Notes under the pieces: generated by a model | Told to the model about the DNA's origin: nothing | The model's database searches: none | The model's input: only the letters and a program-made list of their open reading frames with translations | Assembly: GCA_027943335.1 (NCBI GenBank) | Contig: BSBK01001572.1 | Location: 3,610,932 to 3,674,931, forward strand | Length of the DNA: 64,000 bases | Reading direction: 5' to 3' | Source of the DNA: Chamaecyparis obtusa | Taxonomy: Eukaryota > Streptophyta > Pinopsida > Cupressales > Cupressaceae | Shown: positions 12,204 through 24,825 of the stretch, piece after piece | Numbering within the stretch: the stretch's first letter is position 1 | Layout of the letters: the number at the start of each line of letters is the position of its first letter | Program-made: the position numbers and the translations under genes

Positions 12204-12429
12204 TAGTTGCCATATGACGAGCAGTGCAAGGTGGCAACTTTCCCATTTTACCACAGTTAGGGCCCTCTTTTACCATGCTTTATGAGCTTTATGTTTTTAC
12301 CATGCTTTATGAGCTTTATGTTTTTTTTTAAGTGAAGAAAAAGATTATCTTAATTTGTTATCTTTAAATTTTATTCATTTTATGATTTTAAAAATTGAAG
12401 TAAAAAATATAAACTTTTAGGAAACTTTT
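12204..12429. other. Unassigned spacer with 28-bp tandem duplication
   Basis: Non-coding. 'accatgctttatgagcttt' occurs twice in tandem (about 12271-12326) and is followed by a T-run. Nothing else is recognised. Confidence 0.5.
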
Positions 12430-13400
12430 ACATCTTTTCATGAAATGACCCAAAAATATCAAGAATGGTCATATATGGTCGCTAATAGCCAACTTTCAGA
12501 AGAATATGAATGAATGCAAACATACATAAGTGGATGAACATAAATAATGAAGGTACCAGACATTGCCTAAAGTAATGAAGTGTTGACCTGGGGTTTAATC
12601 CAGTATGCTCTTATATGATCCAAAACTTGCAAGGAAGGAAAAGATGGGGTTAGATCCAAAGGATCTAAGCAATGTCTGGCACCCTATTACTAATACTCAT
12701 CTACAATTATGCATGTGCATAGTCAAGATAAACTTCTAAAATGAACTATGCTACAGAACATGTGCACTCAGGAAACATGTGCATGCAGTGAGTAAATCAA
12801 AACCAAAATGGAGCAAAAGGTATGATGTCAAATGTGTTATCATGAAACTCCTCATCAGTTGTGAGTCAGCATGGTATATATGTTGTTTATACAAGATCAG
12901 TAAAAGGACATCTACAACCTCAACAACATGGAAACATTACTCCAATAACAACAAATACATTACAAATGTCAAGCTCACAGTCTCAATGAAATAAACAGTG
13001 TATAAAACAATATTTGGTGCACAACAACAACAAGTATGCAATGACAACAATAACATTGGATGATGCCCAAGATCAAATTCAAAATAGTAAGTGTATTAAT
13101 GTATGACCTAATAGAAGCAACCTCATTAATCATTATCTTTCACTCCTCTATCATTATATAAGAGATAACTACCTACAACTATATTTCATAATTCCTCCTT
13201 TGAAGTCATAGGTTAGTTTAAAATGGAGAAAGTATACAAACTCACCAATTTAATCCCAAAAAATCATATAACTGAAATTAATCACATCTCACAAATGTAT
13301 AGATTAAACTACATACCATTGTATTATATATATCAAGTATAATTATGAGTTTACATCATATATTTAGTCTTAATAAAATCTTATAAAAAAACATATATTG
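12430..13400 (+). repeat. Mosaic repeat module, copy C (holds empty site)
   Basis: The most complete copy of the module. At about 12645-12665 'ggttagatccaaaggatc' is uninterrupted, which is the pre-insertion form of the site where the 3392-9573 element sits in copy B. Non-coding throughout, ending in the 'ttataaaaaaacatat' tract at foldback 2. Confidence 0.75.
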
Positions 13401-13750
13401 TGTGAAGTGTTTGATCTCTATTTATTTGTTTTGTTACTGATATTTACTATGTGGTACTCCCCGTTTATGATCATTTCATGATGAAATATCTTGATGGCTC
13501 ATAGGCTACAAGCTAGGGCATCATGCATTATTTATGAGCTCACTGTTTGAGCACCTCATGTCCCTCATAATCAAATAGGGACATGAGGTACTCAAACAGT
13601 GAGCTCATAAACAATGCATGATGCCCTAGGTTGTAGCCCATGAGCCATCAAGACATTTCCTCATGAAATGATCATAAATGGGGAGTACCACATAGCTAGT
13701 GAATATCAACAGAAAAATAAATAAAGAGAGATCAAACACTTCACACAATG
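13397..13750. repeat. Foldback 2: inverted repeat, arms about 170 bp, 11-nt loop
   Basis: Left arm 13397-13565 and right arm 13577-13750 are reverse complements with scattered mismatches and a short central loop. Same composition as foldback 1 (243-bp unit facing itself), but the arms here extend through the 'cctcatgtccct' word almost to the centre. The right arm is also the first unit of the tandem array that follows. Confidence 0.75.
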
Positions 13751-14577
13751 CCTTGAAGGTAATAGAAAAAATGCACTAGCTCTCAAAGCTCGCGGGTCAT
13801 CAAGCATTCAAAATGAAAAGATGTAAACAATGCCAGTATTAAACAGTGAGCTCATGAACAATGTATGATGCCCTAGCTTGCATCCTATGAGCCATCAAGA
13901 AATTTCCTTATGAAATGATTATAAAAGGAGAGTACCACATAGTGACTATCGACAGTAAAACAAATAAAGAGAGATCAAACACTTCACACAATGCCTTGAA
14001 GGTAATAAAAATGATGCCCTAGCTCTCAAATCTCACAAGTAATCAAGCATTCCAAATGAAAAGTTGTAAACAATGCCAGTATTAAACAATGAGCTCATGA
14101 ACAATGTATGATGCCCTAGCTTGTAGCCTGCAAGCCATTAAGACATTTCCTCATGAAATGATCATAAACGAGGAGTACCACATAGTGAATATCAACAAGA
14201 AAACAAATAAAGAGAGATCAAACACTTCACACAATTCCTTGAAGGTAATAGCAACGATGCCCTAGCTCTCAAACCTCATGGGTCATCAAGCATTACAAAT
14301 GAAAAGATGTAAACAATGCGAGTATTCAATAGTGAGCTCATAAACAATGTATGATGCCCTAGCTTGCAGCTCACGAGCCATCAAAATATTTCCTCATGAA
14401 ATGATCATAAACGGGGAGTACCACATAGTGAATATCAACAACAAAACAAATAAAGAGAGATCAAACACTTCACACAATGCCTTAAAGGTAATAGCAACAA
14501 TGCCCTAGCTCTCAAAGCTCGCGGGTCATTGAGCATTCCAAATGCTAATATGTAAACAATGACACTATTAATTACAT
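13601..14577 (+). repeat. 243-bp tandem array, four units
   Basis: Units begin with GAGCTCAT at 13601, 13848, 14091 and 14334 (spacing 247, 243, 243). Each holds 'catttcctcatgaaatgatc', 'gagtaccacatag', 'tcacacaat.cctt' and 'gatgtaaacaatg'. Divergence between units is modest. No coding sequence. Confidence 0.85.
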
Positions 14578-14952
14578 TCATATTGTGCCATTAAATCAAC
14601 AAATGCCATCAAAATGAAATTGAGTTAATTAGAAGACAAAGCTCAAATGCCTACCTCAAGTGCTAGTGCCCTCTTCCCACACGGTGTCAGCCTCTTCGCA
14701 CATGCCAAAATTGAATGCCCTCTTTGCGCCACCAAAAAGTGTAGTGCCATTTTCGCGGCAACTCTTCGGATTCACAAAAATTACAAATGACACTTTTTTT
14801 TTCTTTTTTTTGGTTTATAACCAAGTAGGTGTCGCAATTACGATGTTATCATTGCTATTACAACACCATTGGGGACACTTGCAAAAAAAAACACAAATGG
14901 TAGTGGCGTCGCAAATTGGCAATGCAATTTGACCCCAAATGTTGTAGTGCAC
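14578..14952. other. Mosaic tail and unassigned higher-GC segment
   Basis: 14578-14657 repeats the tail seen at 11905-12003. The next 295 bases up to the satellite have higher GC than the surroundings and contain several CpGs. The plus frame at 14660 is open for 90 codons but resembles no family I know. It could be a remnant of another element or a junction fragment. Confidence 0.4.
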
Positions 14953-16518
14953 TTTTCAAGATTCAACATTTTTTTAATTTCATCTCAACGAGATCTTCTA
15001 TTTGAGATCACCTTCACCAGATTTGGAAACAATCAAATTTTTAGCTTCGAACACTATATTGACTTCCTTTATTTGACCAAACTTTGACCATCTATGTATT
15101 GAGAAGAGAGGCTCTATTTTTCAAGACTCGAGGTGTTTTTTGGTTCATCTCGACGACATCTTCAATTTGAGACCACTTTCACCAGATTTGGAAATGGTCA
15201 AATTTTTAGCTACAAACACTGTACTGACTTCCTTGCTTTAACCAAACTTTGACTATCTGTACTTGAGAAGAGAGGCTCTATTTTTTAAGATTCAAGGTAT
15301 TTTTTGGTTCATCTCGACAAGATCTTTGATTTGAGACCACTTTTACCAGATTTGTTAATGATCAAATTTTTAGCAACGAACATTGTATTGACTTCCTTGC
15401 TTTGACCAAACTTTGACTATCTGTATCTTGTGAAGAAAGGCTCCATTTTTCAAGATTCAAAATTTTTTTTATTCATCTTAATGAGATCTTCTATTTGAGA
15501 CCATTTTCACCAGATTTGGAAACGGTCAAATTTTTAGCTATGAACATTGTACTTACTTCCTTGCTTTGACAAACTTTGACCGTCTGTATATGTAGAAGAG
15601 ATGCTCCATTGTGCAAGATTTGAGGTGTTTTTTGGTTCATCTCGATGAGATCTTCAATTTGAGACCACTTTCACCATATTTGGAAATGGTCAAATTTTTA
15701 CCTATGAATATTGTACTGATTTTCTTTCTTTCACCAAACTTTGACCATTCGTATCTTGAGAAGAGAGGCTCTATTTTTTAAGATTCAAGGTGTTTTTTGG
15801 TTCATCTCAATGAGATCTTCGATTTGGGACCACCTTCACCAAATTTGGAAATGACCAAATTTTTAGCTACGAAAACCGTAATGACTTCCTTTCTTTTAAG
15901 AAACTTTGACCATCTATATCTTGACAAGAGAGGCTCTATTTTTCAAGATTCAAGGTATTTTTTGGTTCATGTCAATGAGATCTTTGATTTGAGACCACTT
16001 TCACTAGATTTGAAAATGGTCAAATTTTTAGCTATGAACATTGTATTGACTTACTTGCTTTGACCAAACTTTGACCGTCCGTATCTTGAGAAGAGAGTCT
16101 CTATTTTTCAAGATTCAAGGTGTTTTTTGGTTCATATCGACGAGATCTTTGATTTGAGATCACTTTCACCAGATTTGGAAATAGTCAAATTTTTAACTAT
16201 GAACACTGTACTGACTTCCTTACTTTGGCCAAACTTTGACCATCTATATCTTGAGAAGAGAGGTTCTGGTTTTCAAGATTCAAGGCCTTTTTTGGTTCAT
16301 CTTGGTGAGATCTTCGATTTGAGACCACTTTCACAAGATTTGGAAAAAGTCAAATTTTACTATACTGACTTCCTTACTTTGACCAAACTTTGACCATCTG
16401 TATCTTGAGAATAGAGGCTTCATTTTTCAAGATTCAAGGTGTTTTTTGGTTCATCTCAACGAGATCTTTGATATGAGACCACTTTCACCAGATTTGTAAA
16501 TGGTCAAATTTTTAGCTA
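14953..16518 (+). repeat. 165-bp satellite array, left segment
   Basis: About 9.5 tandem monomers. Landmarks per monomer are: 'ccagatttggaaatggtca', 'tttttagctacgaacac', 'ctttgaccaaactttgacc', 'tcttgagaagagaggctc', 'aagattcaaggtg', 'catctcgacgagatctt' and 'tttgagaccactttc'. It is interrupted at AGCTA (16514-16518) by element G1. It continues at 30770 in matching phase. Confidence 0.95.
16514..16518 (+). repeat. Target site duplication of G1, left (AGCTA)
   Basis: AGCTA, part of the satellite monomer, repeated at 30770-30774. Confidence 0.9.
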
Positions 16519-18524
16519 TGTGAGGCCTCACCCCTCACTCGTCATAGTCTTTTAGTTTCTGCACTAGGGATAGACCTACTTGATACTATATGTTGATGCT
16601 TTTTGGTTAGACACTTTATGTGATGGATTTCTTTATCTTCATAGTGGCTAGCTACACATTATGATATGATATTATGGTGATTATTGTGACATCCTTATAA
16701 TTCAACATTATGGTTAATATGTTTCTTATGAATATTAGGATATCTTGATAAAATTTAAATTGTGCAATTAATTAGGAGATGAATGATTAATGCTATTATG
16801 TCACTAAGAGCTTTATCAAGTGTTAAATTTATTTCATTACATAATGAGTTATATATGTTTTCACAAATGAATTATTATGCAATGTGAATTGTGACATAAT
16901 TAGGGATATTGCAGATGAATTATCTTGATCATTAGTGTTATGAATTTACATGTATATTTTCTTGGAATACTGATGTTGGACTTTAGTGTGTAGGGAATTA
17001 GACCATGGTAAATTCAGGGAACCAAAGCATAGACATGTGAATTCTATTAGCCAAGGTTGCATCTAATAAGAGACAAAACCTCATTGTAAAGTATTTTATT
17101 TGTGAACATTATGTGCATTTGTGTATCTAATTAATATGTTTAAAGTGTAATGTTAATTTCTTTTGAGGATGCCCAAATGGATATGCCACATGGCTTGTTA
17201 TGTTTTATTCTTGTTGTGTCATTTGACACTTGTATGTGTACTTGTGGCCATGACATGTCCACTTGGGGATTGGATGCCCATCAACCTAGGATAGTACCAT
17301 GAGGATCCCCATGTGAAATTCCTTGGTTAGGGAGCTTGAGGTAGTTTCACCACAAGGATTTCGAATTTGAACTTAGCATATACCTTTGGGGAGTTAAAAA
17401 GGTGCCTAGGGGAGTGTTTAGGCTATTTTTAGTTAGCCCACATGGTATACCTATGGGTAACGGTCATTCTTAACCATAGGACAACTCATAGTTGACCAAA
17501 AGGCCCATCCAAAAGTCAATTTTCCAAGACGGCCAAAAATCAACTTTTGGGACCATGTTTTGGTAAGAACACCACCCATTAGAAAGGAAGTCCTTATCCC
17601 ACCTTTTAAGCTTACCTTTGTAAGAGACCAATTTTGGAAACCTTGTAAGGGACTTAGGGAAGACCACCCAATGATAATGTAACCTCATCCCTAGGAGTTT
17701 GTGGGGAGATGTGTGGAGGCCTTTTTAGAGGGGACTCTTCTTTTGGAAGATTTTTAACACCTACTCTCTAACTTAGAGACATTGCTAATTTTGAAGAAGG
17801 GGACTTAGGAAAAGAGGAGGCTCTTCATCAAATATCTTCCATAGGCTTGGATCTAGGTTGGTGGCTCCACTTAAAATTCCCATGTAGTTTGTTTTCTTGT
17901 GTGTATGATAAATTTGGAAGTTTGTTTCTTCATGTTGCTAGATGTTGAAGATCTTGTGCTTTTATGTTATTAGATAAGTATGTAAATCTTGTGCTTGATG
18001 TTGTGGAAGTATTTTTGTATTTGTTAATGTGAAGATTTATGTTTTAGAATTCTTGTTTTGTGATGTTCTATGGGAGTATCAAGGCCACACTCACCCATGG
18101 TGGGAAGAGTAGCCTTGAGGGTGAAGGGTTTTGCTTTGGACAGCCATGGGTGTAGAGTCTCTCCTTGGGAAGGAGAAGGAAGAAAGCATGGATGTATGGG
18201 GTCTATGTAGCCATGTCTCTCTTTTTTATTTTGGGGGTCATAATGGATTTGTAAGGCTTGAAGCCTTGGGGGACATAAGGGATTTTATTGGGTTGTGAGA
18301 ATGTGTTTAAGTTGTTTATTTGGGAAATCCATGTGTAGGCTTGTCTCATGTGTTTGGAAATGAGCTTTCTTCCCTTGGTATTTAGTCCACCTTCACCCAA
18401 AGATTTGAGTCATTGTGAAACCCATTGTTCTTAACCTTGGAAGGGAGTTTTATGTGTTGTAGATTATTTTGATTTGTTGTTGTTGTTTGGGTTTGTATGT
18501 TTGTAATCCTGTATATGTGTTGGT

Positions 18525-18590
18525 TCCCCTAGCTCGGTGGTGGCTTCTTAGAAGCCTAGGTTGGGAGGTGAGCATCCCATGGTTCATCCA
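18525..18590 (+). promoter_or_regulatory. Conserved LTR hairpin block (G1 5' LTR)
   Basis: Block 'ccctagctcggtggt', hairpin GGCTTC-TTA-GAAGCC (18542-18556), then 'ttgggaggtgagc' with a second small stem (TGGGA/TCCCA). The G2 LTRs keep the flanking words and the fold, but with different stem bases (see 40765-40825). It is repeated at 28125-28190. The role is unknown; an RNA signal in the long leader is possible. Confidence 0.6.
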
Positions 18591-19900
18591 TTTTTCATTG
18601 TAGGTATAGAAGACATTGAAGACTTCATGTTTGAAGTTGTATTCTTGAAGAGAGAGGATGATCATTTGTATTTTTTTTCTATGTAAAGTGTAGTAGCTAT
18701 CTCATGTTGAAAAGAGTCCCATATGGATCTCATTTTGAATATTTGTAATAATGTTTTATGTGAGTAACTAAGTATAAGTTTTTATTGATAGTTCCACTTG
18801 TTAAAGAATACATTTTACCATCATAAGTACACTTTATGAATTAGAAGACATGAATGTTTAATAGTCTTTCTTATCAATGTAAATGTTGAATCCTTCTCTC
18901 TCTTTCCCTAAGAAAATGATTGAGTGCATAAATTGTTTTCTATACCTTTTATTATGGTTAATGAGTAAATGCTTGTGTCATTAAAGTTTGTTGCTTGTAA
19001 AAGAGTTTCATATTTGTAGTGAGATTAATATTTTGAAAGGGCTTGAAAAAGTATTATGCAAGTGTTTCTTAAAATTATTATGAATAGAAATGACTATGAA
19101 ATTTATAGGGATAAATAGGTTTGTACAAAATTGTTAAAGATTAAATAGGTGATATAGTTGTTTTTAAAATAATAGAAAGAAATTTGTTCATAGTGCTACA
19201 ATGCTTTCATAAAATAAGCTTCTATAGAATACGTTAATAAAATTTTAATTCTGTTTGGTTGCCCTTAAAAGAAAAAAAAAATATAGCATGTTCATCTTTT
19301 CCTTTGTTGGAATGATAAATTTATTGTTCAGAATTTTACTACACCTCATTGAAATTTTATTTAAATCTTATTGAAAAGTGCTCATTGAAAAATCTGGAAA
19401 CTAAATGCATATAAATGAATATGTACAGTTAATATGTTTAATCATACAATACTAGATTAGTTATCAGATAAATGGTTATGCCAATGCACATGTTTTTAGA
19501 CTTAAATCTAAAAACCCACAAAAAAAATACTATGAAACTAAATATACTTTAGTTGTTAATCTAACTGTTATCTCTTTTTTTCCTTATAATAAAAGAAACT
19601 ATTCTTTAAAAAAAATAATAATAATATATATTCTTTATGAAGTTTGTTCATTGCTATGTTTAAAAAAAAAGACATATATATATATTATATAAAATATAAT
19701 ATGTAATATATAATAAATATGTATTTCAAAATATATATAAAAAAACTTATTAGAAAAAAGAATATATAGATATATATATTAAATAAATTATTAAAAACAA
19801 TTTAATAAAAAAAAATTTAAATAGTTTTTTTGGGGAGGTCGGCCTTAGCTACACCCCCCCTCCCCCCCTCTTTCTTAATTGCCATGGGAGAGCCTACGAA

Positions 19901-20060
19901 CTGCACAGCCAAGCTGTGCAGGCCGCGAGAGTGCCCAAAACTGCACAACCTTGCTGTGTAGGCCGCGTAGAAGCCCGCGACTGCACAACAAGACTGTGCA
20001 GGCTGTGGGGAAGCCCGTGATTGTACAACCTTGTTGTGCAGGCCGTGGGGTAGGCTGAGA
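19901..20060 (+). repeat. 40-bp GC-rich hairpin repeat, 4 units (G1 5' LTR)
   Basis: Units start at 19901, 19941, 19981 and 20021, exactly 40 bases apart. Each contains a CTGCACA...TGTGCAG dyad followed by a GGCCG-rich linker, in sharp contrast with the AT-rich LTR around it. A C-run precedes the array (about 19853-19868). The 3' LTR holds only three units (29461-29580), so the array changed length after insertion. Confidence 0.85.
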
Positions 20061-20546
20061 CCTGCTTTGTGGGGACGACCGTGGGGTAGAGCCTTCGGCT
20101 CCCCTATAAAAAATGTATTTGTTTTTCAATTTTTTTTATTATAATAATAGTCAGCAATAAAAAAAAAAAAATAGAAAAGAAGAAAGATCACTGCTTCAAC
20201 AAAAAACTTATGTTCTTAGAACAGATTTTTGAATACCCAATGGGTATTGGAATTCAAACTTTAAAACACAAAAGTAAATACTTGTATACCTATGTTCTTG
20301 GGAGACCTCCATTAATGGCTGGATTTGAGCTAATGTAGGAGGTATATTCATATGCATATAAACATCTAGTATATATGAATATGAGTATACCTCTTGCATA
20401 TGTGTCTTCTCCATTGCTAATTTTTCCTCATCTCTGCAAACAAAATAAAAGAGACTAAAAAAAAATAGCCCTCTCCATTAGGGTTTGATATGGGGAAGAT
20501 TATGTGGCCAAATGAGAAGAAAATGGGAGTTTTGGTATTTTACCAA

Positions 20547-20588
20547 ATCTACCCTAACCCTAAATCTGAAATTAGGGTTAGGGTAGAT
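20547..20588 (+). promoter_or_regulatory. Telobox-like hairpin (G1 5' LTR)
   Basis: Arms 20547-20565 and 20570-20588 pair over 19 positions with one mismatch. They contain CCCTAACCCTAAA and its complement. Plant teloboxes (AAACCCTAA) are known promoter elements and a further TTAGGGTTT lies upstream at about 20478. The degraded 3' copy is at about 30068-30108. Confidence 0.6.
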
Positions 20589-21258
20589 GGGCCAACCCTC
20601 TTGACCATATTTTTGGAATTAACTTTTCCCTCCCATTTTGTTTTTTTGACTTGTCTTGTATTTTAGTATTTTTCTTTAACTATTAGTGTTTGTTATTTAC
20701 TTGTTTATCTGATTTTTTAAACTTTTGGTGGGAGGTGGGAATTAACTCCCATTATGCTTATTTTTTTTTTTTAATTTTTAATTTTTCCCTTTTGGAGAAT
20801 AATTTACTTATTCTCTTAAGTATTTGGTTATTAATTAAATTCTTCCTTTTTGGAAAATTTAATTAGCTAATCAATTTTTTGCATAAAGTTAAAGTATATT
20901 ATTTTAATAAAGTAAATTTTTAAAAAGAGACCCTTAGTGGAGTAATTTAATATTAGTTGATAATGAAATTTATTTCAAATTCTATATATTAATTAAATTT
21001 TATTGGATATCCTATGTCTATGGGTTATTTAAATATGAAATTTATTTAATTACAACTTGCGACAAAACTTAGTATAGAGAGAAAACTTGTTGGATCAATT
21101 AAAGAAATGCTATTTTTGTTCAATGGTGTTTTTCTAACATCTCGTATAGTCAACCTTTAAATATAATAATAATAAAACCCTTGAATTAATTTTTATAACT
21201 TAAAAAAAGAAAAGAAAATTAGTGTGTTTTTGGTTGTAGAAATATGGGCATGACATTT

Positions 21259-21271
21259 TGGTATCAGAGCC
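21259..21271 (+). promoter_or_regulatory. G1 primer binding site (initiator tRNA-Met)
   Basis: TGGTATCAGAGCC, three bases after the LTR end. It matches the complement of the plant initiator tRNA-Met 3' end over 13 bases. Confidence 0.9.
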
Positions 21272-21346
21272 AGGTTAGCGAAAACTTGGTGCCATTAATA
21301 CCCATTATGTTTCTTATCTAAATTTGACCCTTTTGAAAATTCTAGG

Positions 21347-22645
21347 ATGCCTCCCCTTACGCGTCAAGCTCAAAGATGTAATAGAGGATGAGGATCTAGG
21401 TGAGCCCTCTCGGATCACGTGCAAGATGAACAAAGGGTAGAGGTATCAGTAGTTAATCAACAACCTCCTCTTGAATCACCACCAAATCCCAATCAGGAGG
21501 TCTTGCTAGCTTTATAGAACCTCATCAGAGTTATATAGGATAGGTTGCCTCCAGTTATCCCTCATTCAAAGCATCAGTTTTTTGGAGGACATAGATTAGA
21601 GGCCAGAGAAAGGATTAGGAGCCCTCCACATGATCATGAGGAGGGACAGGGAGCTCATGAGGTGGAATCAGTTCGCATGCCAAAACCACCAACCGAATTT
21701 ATTCAGAGGGTACCCTGTGATGCTAGGGACCATATTAGAGATCTCCTACAGTTACAACCACCTTTGTATTATGGTTCTATAGAAGGCACAGATGCCAAGG
21801 CATGGCTTTTGAGTTTAGATAGGTGCTTTGGGTTACATCATTATGAGAGAAATGTTAAGGCTCAATTTGTAGTACACCTACTGAGAGGAGGTGCTTCCAC
21901 ATGGTGGAAATAGGAATAATTTAAGAACAACACTACCATGGACACTATTACTTTGGAGATCTTCCTAGAGAGGTTCAGAGACAGGTATCTATCAAAGCAT
22001 TATAGGTAGTGGCACATAGATGAGTTCCATGAGCTCCACCAGAGGGGACTCACAATACTTCAATATGTGAACCATTTCCTTGAGCTATTACCATATGTTG
22101 ACTATATGAAGCATGAAAAATTATGAGTCAACCATTTTGTCAAAGGACTCAATGATTGGATATCAAGACAGGTTCGGATGACCACTCCAGGGATCCTTCG
22201 TGAGGCCCTAGAGATGGCTTTGGTTGTAGAAGATATTCGGGGTAAGTCTCAAGATGCTTGTGATAGGTCTCAAAACTATAACTCCGCATCTTAGTCTCAG
22301 GGTCACCAGAAGTGTCACTGGAAGGGTAACAACATGCATTCTTCAGGGTCTTTTAATAAGAACCCACAACAACAGACCCAAAAAAATTAGAAATAGAAAC
22401 CACAACAGGGTCAGTAGGGCTCTAAGCCCAAACAGTGGCAGGCAAAGGGACTAAAGAAGGACCAGCATCAGCAGTATTCAGATGCACCCCCAACACGGAC
22501 TTAGTAGTCCTCTCAGGGGGGTTTCAATGGGTCTAGTAGGACTGGTGGACAATAGCACTCTAGGCCATAGGGAGTTCAAACTCACACTCATGGTCCTTTC
22601 TATGCTTGTGGTGCCATGGGGCACTTAGCTCATGATTTTCCTCAG
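21347..22645 (+). pseudogene. G1 gag (capsid and zinc knuckle), broken
   Basis: It starts at ATG 21347 (MPPLTRQAQR), about 75 bases after the primer site. The retrotransposon gag core is seen as YYGSIEGTDAKAWLLSLDRCF, VVHLLRGGASTWWK and YVDYMKHEKL (residues about 135-260). A glutamine-rich basic linker follows, then a degenerate knuckle (CGAMGHLAHDF) lacking its first and last cysteines. In-frame stops include TGA near 21388 and 21401 and TAG at 21515 and 22292, with more in the Q-rich linker. Most TAGs stand where glutamine is expected. It would form the virus-like particle; non-functional here. Confidence 0.8.
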
Positions 22646-24749
22646 GGTCAGATGGCAGGTAGTCAGCGTATGGAAACATTAGAGCCTACAGTTGGAGACT
22701 TTGGAAAGTCTCATAGGGTATTTGTAGTGGTTGATAACTGTCAAGCTGAGCATTAGGACACAATTATAGAGGCTATAGGTATGATCAGTGGTATTAGTGT
22801 TACCATTTTGTTTGATTTTGGTGCTACTGATTCTTTTATATCTCCTTTTTTTGTGGAGCATTGCGGGCTGGTGGTAGCTAGACAAGAAATTAGTTGGGAA
22901 GTGGAGTTAGCATCAAGTTCTAGAGTGTCAATCAACTCCTTAGTAAAGGATAGCCAAGTGTAGATTGGTGACCTAATCACTACTATGCATCTTCATATCA
23001 CACCTCTTGGTTCTTATGACAGTACTTGGCATGGATTGGCTTTATGCCCAAAGAGCTAATTTAGATTGAAGATAGAAGAGGATTCAGTGCATTGATGATC
23101 ATGGTACACCTATTTTGATTTGCAAGATTTAGAGAGGCGTCTCTCTTCGTATGATCTTAGCCATGCAGCTTAAGTGGAGCATGTAGAATGGATGTCAGTT
23201 ATTTTCCATTACTATCATTGATAGAGAGGATGAGGAGGAAAGGGAACCATCTCTCGATGATTATCCTATACTTTAGGAGTTTGTAGATGTGTTTCCTATA
23301 GAGCTTCCAAGCATGCCTCCTCATAGAGCATTAGATTTCCATATAGATCTTATGCCAAGAGTTGCTCTAGTTTTAAGGGCACCTTACAGGATGACCACTA
23401 ATGAACTTAATAAGCTCAAGATCTAGTTAGAGGAACTTTTGGAGAAGGGCCACATTCATCCTAGAGTTTCACCTTGGGGTGCACCCGTTATCTTCCTTAA
23501 GAAGAAGGATGGATCCTTGTGGTTATGTATGGATTACCAACAACTAAATAAACTTACCATCAAGAATTAGTATCCGCTCCCCAAGATTGATGATTTATTT
23601 GATTAGCTTAAGGGTGCTAAAGTGTTTTCCAAGATTGATCTTAAGTTAGGTTACCACCAGTTATGGATTGTGGATAGCGATATCCCTAAGATTACATTCT
23701 GTACCAGATATGGGCATTATGAGTTCACAGTTGTAACTTTTGGTCTCACAAATGCACTAGCAGTCTTCATGAGCCTTATGAATGGGGTATTCCATACCTT
23801 CCTTGATAAGTTTTTAGTAGTGTTCCTTGATAATATATTGATATATTCTCAGGATGAAGAGGAGCACGAAGAGAACTTGAGGTAGGTTTTGCAGTGTCTT
23901 AGAGACAACTAGTTGTATGGAAGTTTATCCAAATGTGCTTTTTATAGGTTCAAGATTCATTACCTTGGGCATGTTATTTTAGGAGATGGGATCTTAGTTG
24001 ACCCATCTAAGATTAGAGCCATCATGGATTGGCCTGTACCTACTTCTGTGACCAAGGTCAAGAGTTTTATGGGATTGGCAGGATATTACATATGTTTTGT
24101 AGAGGGTTTTTCTAGAGTGGCTCATTACATCACTTCTCTTTAGCATAAGGGAAAGAAGTTTGAGCAGACTGAGAAGCACAAGAGGGCCTTTCAAGAACTC
24201 AAGAAGCAACTTACTAGTGCACCTATTCTAGCAGCACCTAATCTATCAACACATTTTGTTGTATGCACAAATGCTTCCTTGGATGGTTTGGGAGTTGTTC
24301 TTATCCAGAATGGATGAGCCATTACATATGAGTCAAGGAAACTTAAGACTCATGAACTTAATTACCCTACTCATGACCTTGAGTTAAATATAGTCATTCA
24401 TGCATTGGTGAGATGGTGGTATTTCCTTTTGGGTCATCAATTTGAGCTTCATTCTGATCATCAAAGTTTACAGTATATCTTCACTTAGCCAAACTTGAAT
24501 GCATGTCAGTGTAGGTCGATGGAATTCCTATGTGAGTATGATTTTGATGTCCACTACATCAAGGGGAAAGAGAATGTGGTTGCCAATGCTTTAAGCAAGA
24601 GGCATCATGGGGCCTACTCCATGACTGCAAGTACAGAGATGAGAGATCAGATATTACACCACTTGCATGAGGATATTTGGTATGTAGAGGTCAGTCAGAT
24701 TATTTGGTCTCAGAGTACCCTTGAGGGTAAGTTTCAAGATATTCCCTAG
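22646..24749 (+). pseudogene. G1 protease, reverse transcriptase and RNase H, broken
   Basis: Protease: the catalytic motif reads FDFGATDSFIS at 22811, with phenylalanine in place of the usual serine/threonine of D-S/T-G. A frameshift lies between about 22965 and 23230. [28 protein letters not shown], and active site FLDN at 23823-23834, where the second catalytic aspartate has become asparagine. RNase H: CTNASLDGLGVVL at about 24264, with asparagine for the first catalytic aspartate; HSDHQSLQ and VVANALSKR are present. TAG stops include 23424-23426. The enzyme would copy element RNA into DNA; this copy cannot. Confidence 0.85.
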
Positions 24750-24825
24750 ATTTTGATAGGCTTTTATGCCATAGAGGATACATCTATGTACCTTCCTCTG
24801 GAGATTTGTGATTTTTCATCATGTT

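Larger units (their letters stand above)
16519..21255 (+). repeat. 5' LTR of G1 (4737 bp)
   Basis: It opens with TGTGAGGCCTCACCC (including the 12-bp palindrome GTGAGGCCTCAC) and ends ATGGGCATGACA. Landmarks in order: a conserved hairpin block at about 18525-18590; an AT-rich zone at 19600-19850; a C-rich tract at about 19853-19870; four 40-bp GC-rich hairpin repeats at 19901-20060; a telobox-like hairpin at 20547-20588. No convincing ORF over 100 codons. Length is far above the few hundred to 2 kb usual in plants. Confidence 0.9.

Noticed and set aside
13601..14577. CRISPR-like array
   Set aside because: Units are 243 bp with no short constant repeats and variable spacers; simple tandem duplication in a plant genome.
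15797..16393. 88-codon satellite frames as genes
   Set aside because: They repeat with the 165-bp monomer, lack any family similarity and are stopped in most monomers.
20551..20588. Interstitial telomere repeat
   Set aside because: Only two CCCTAA units per arm, arranged as an inverted pair within an LTR; better described as telobox hairpin.
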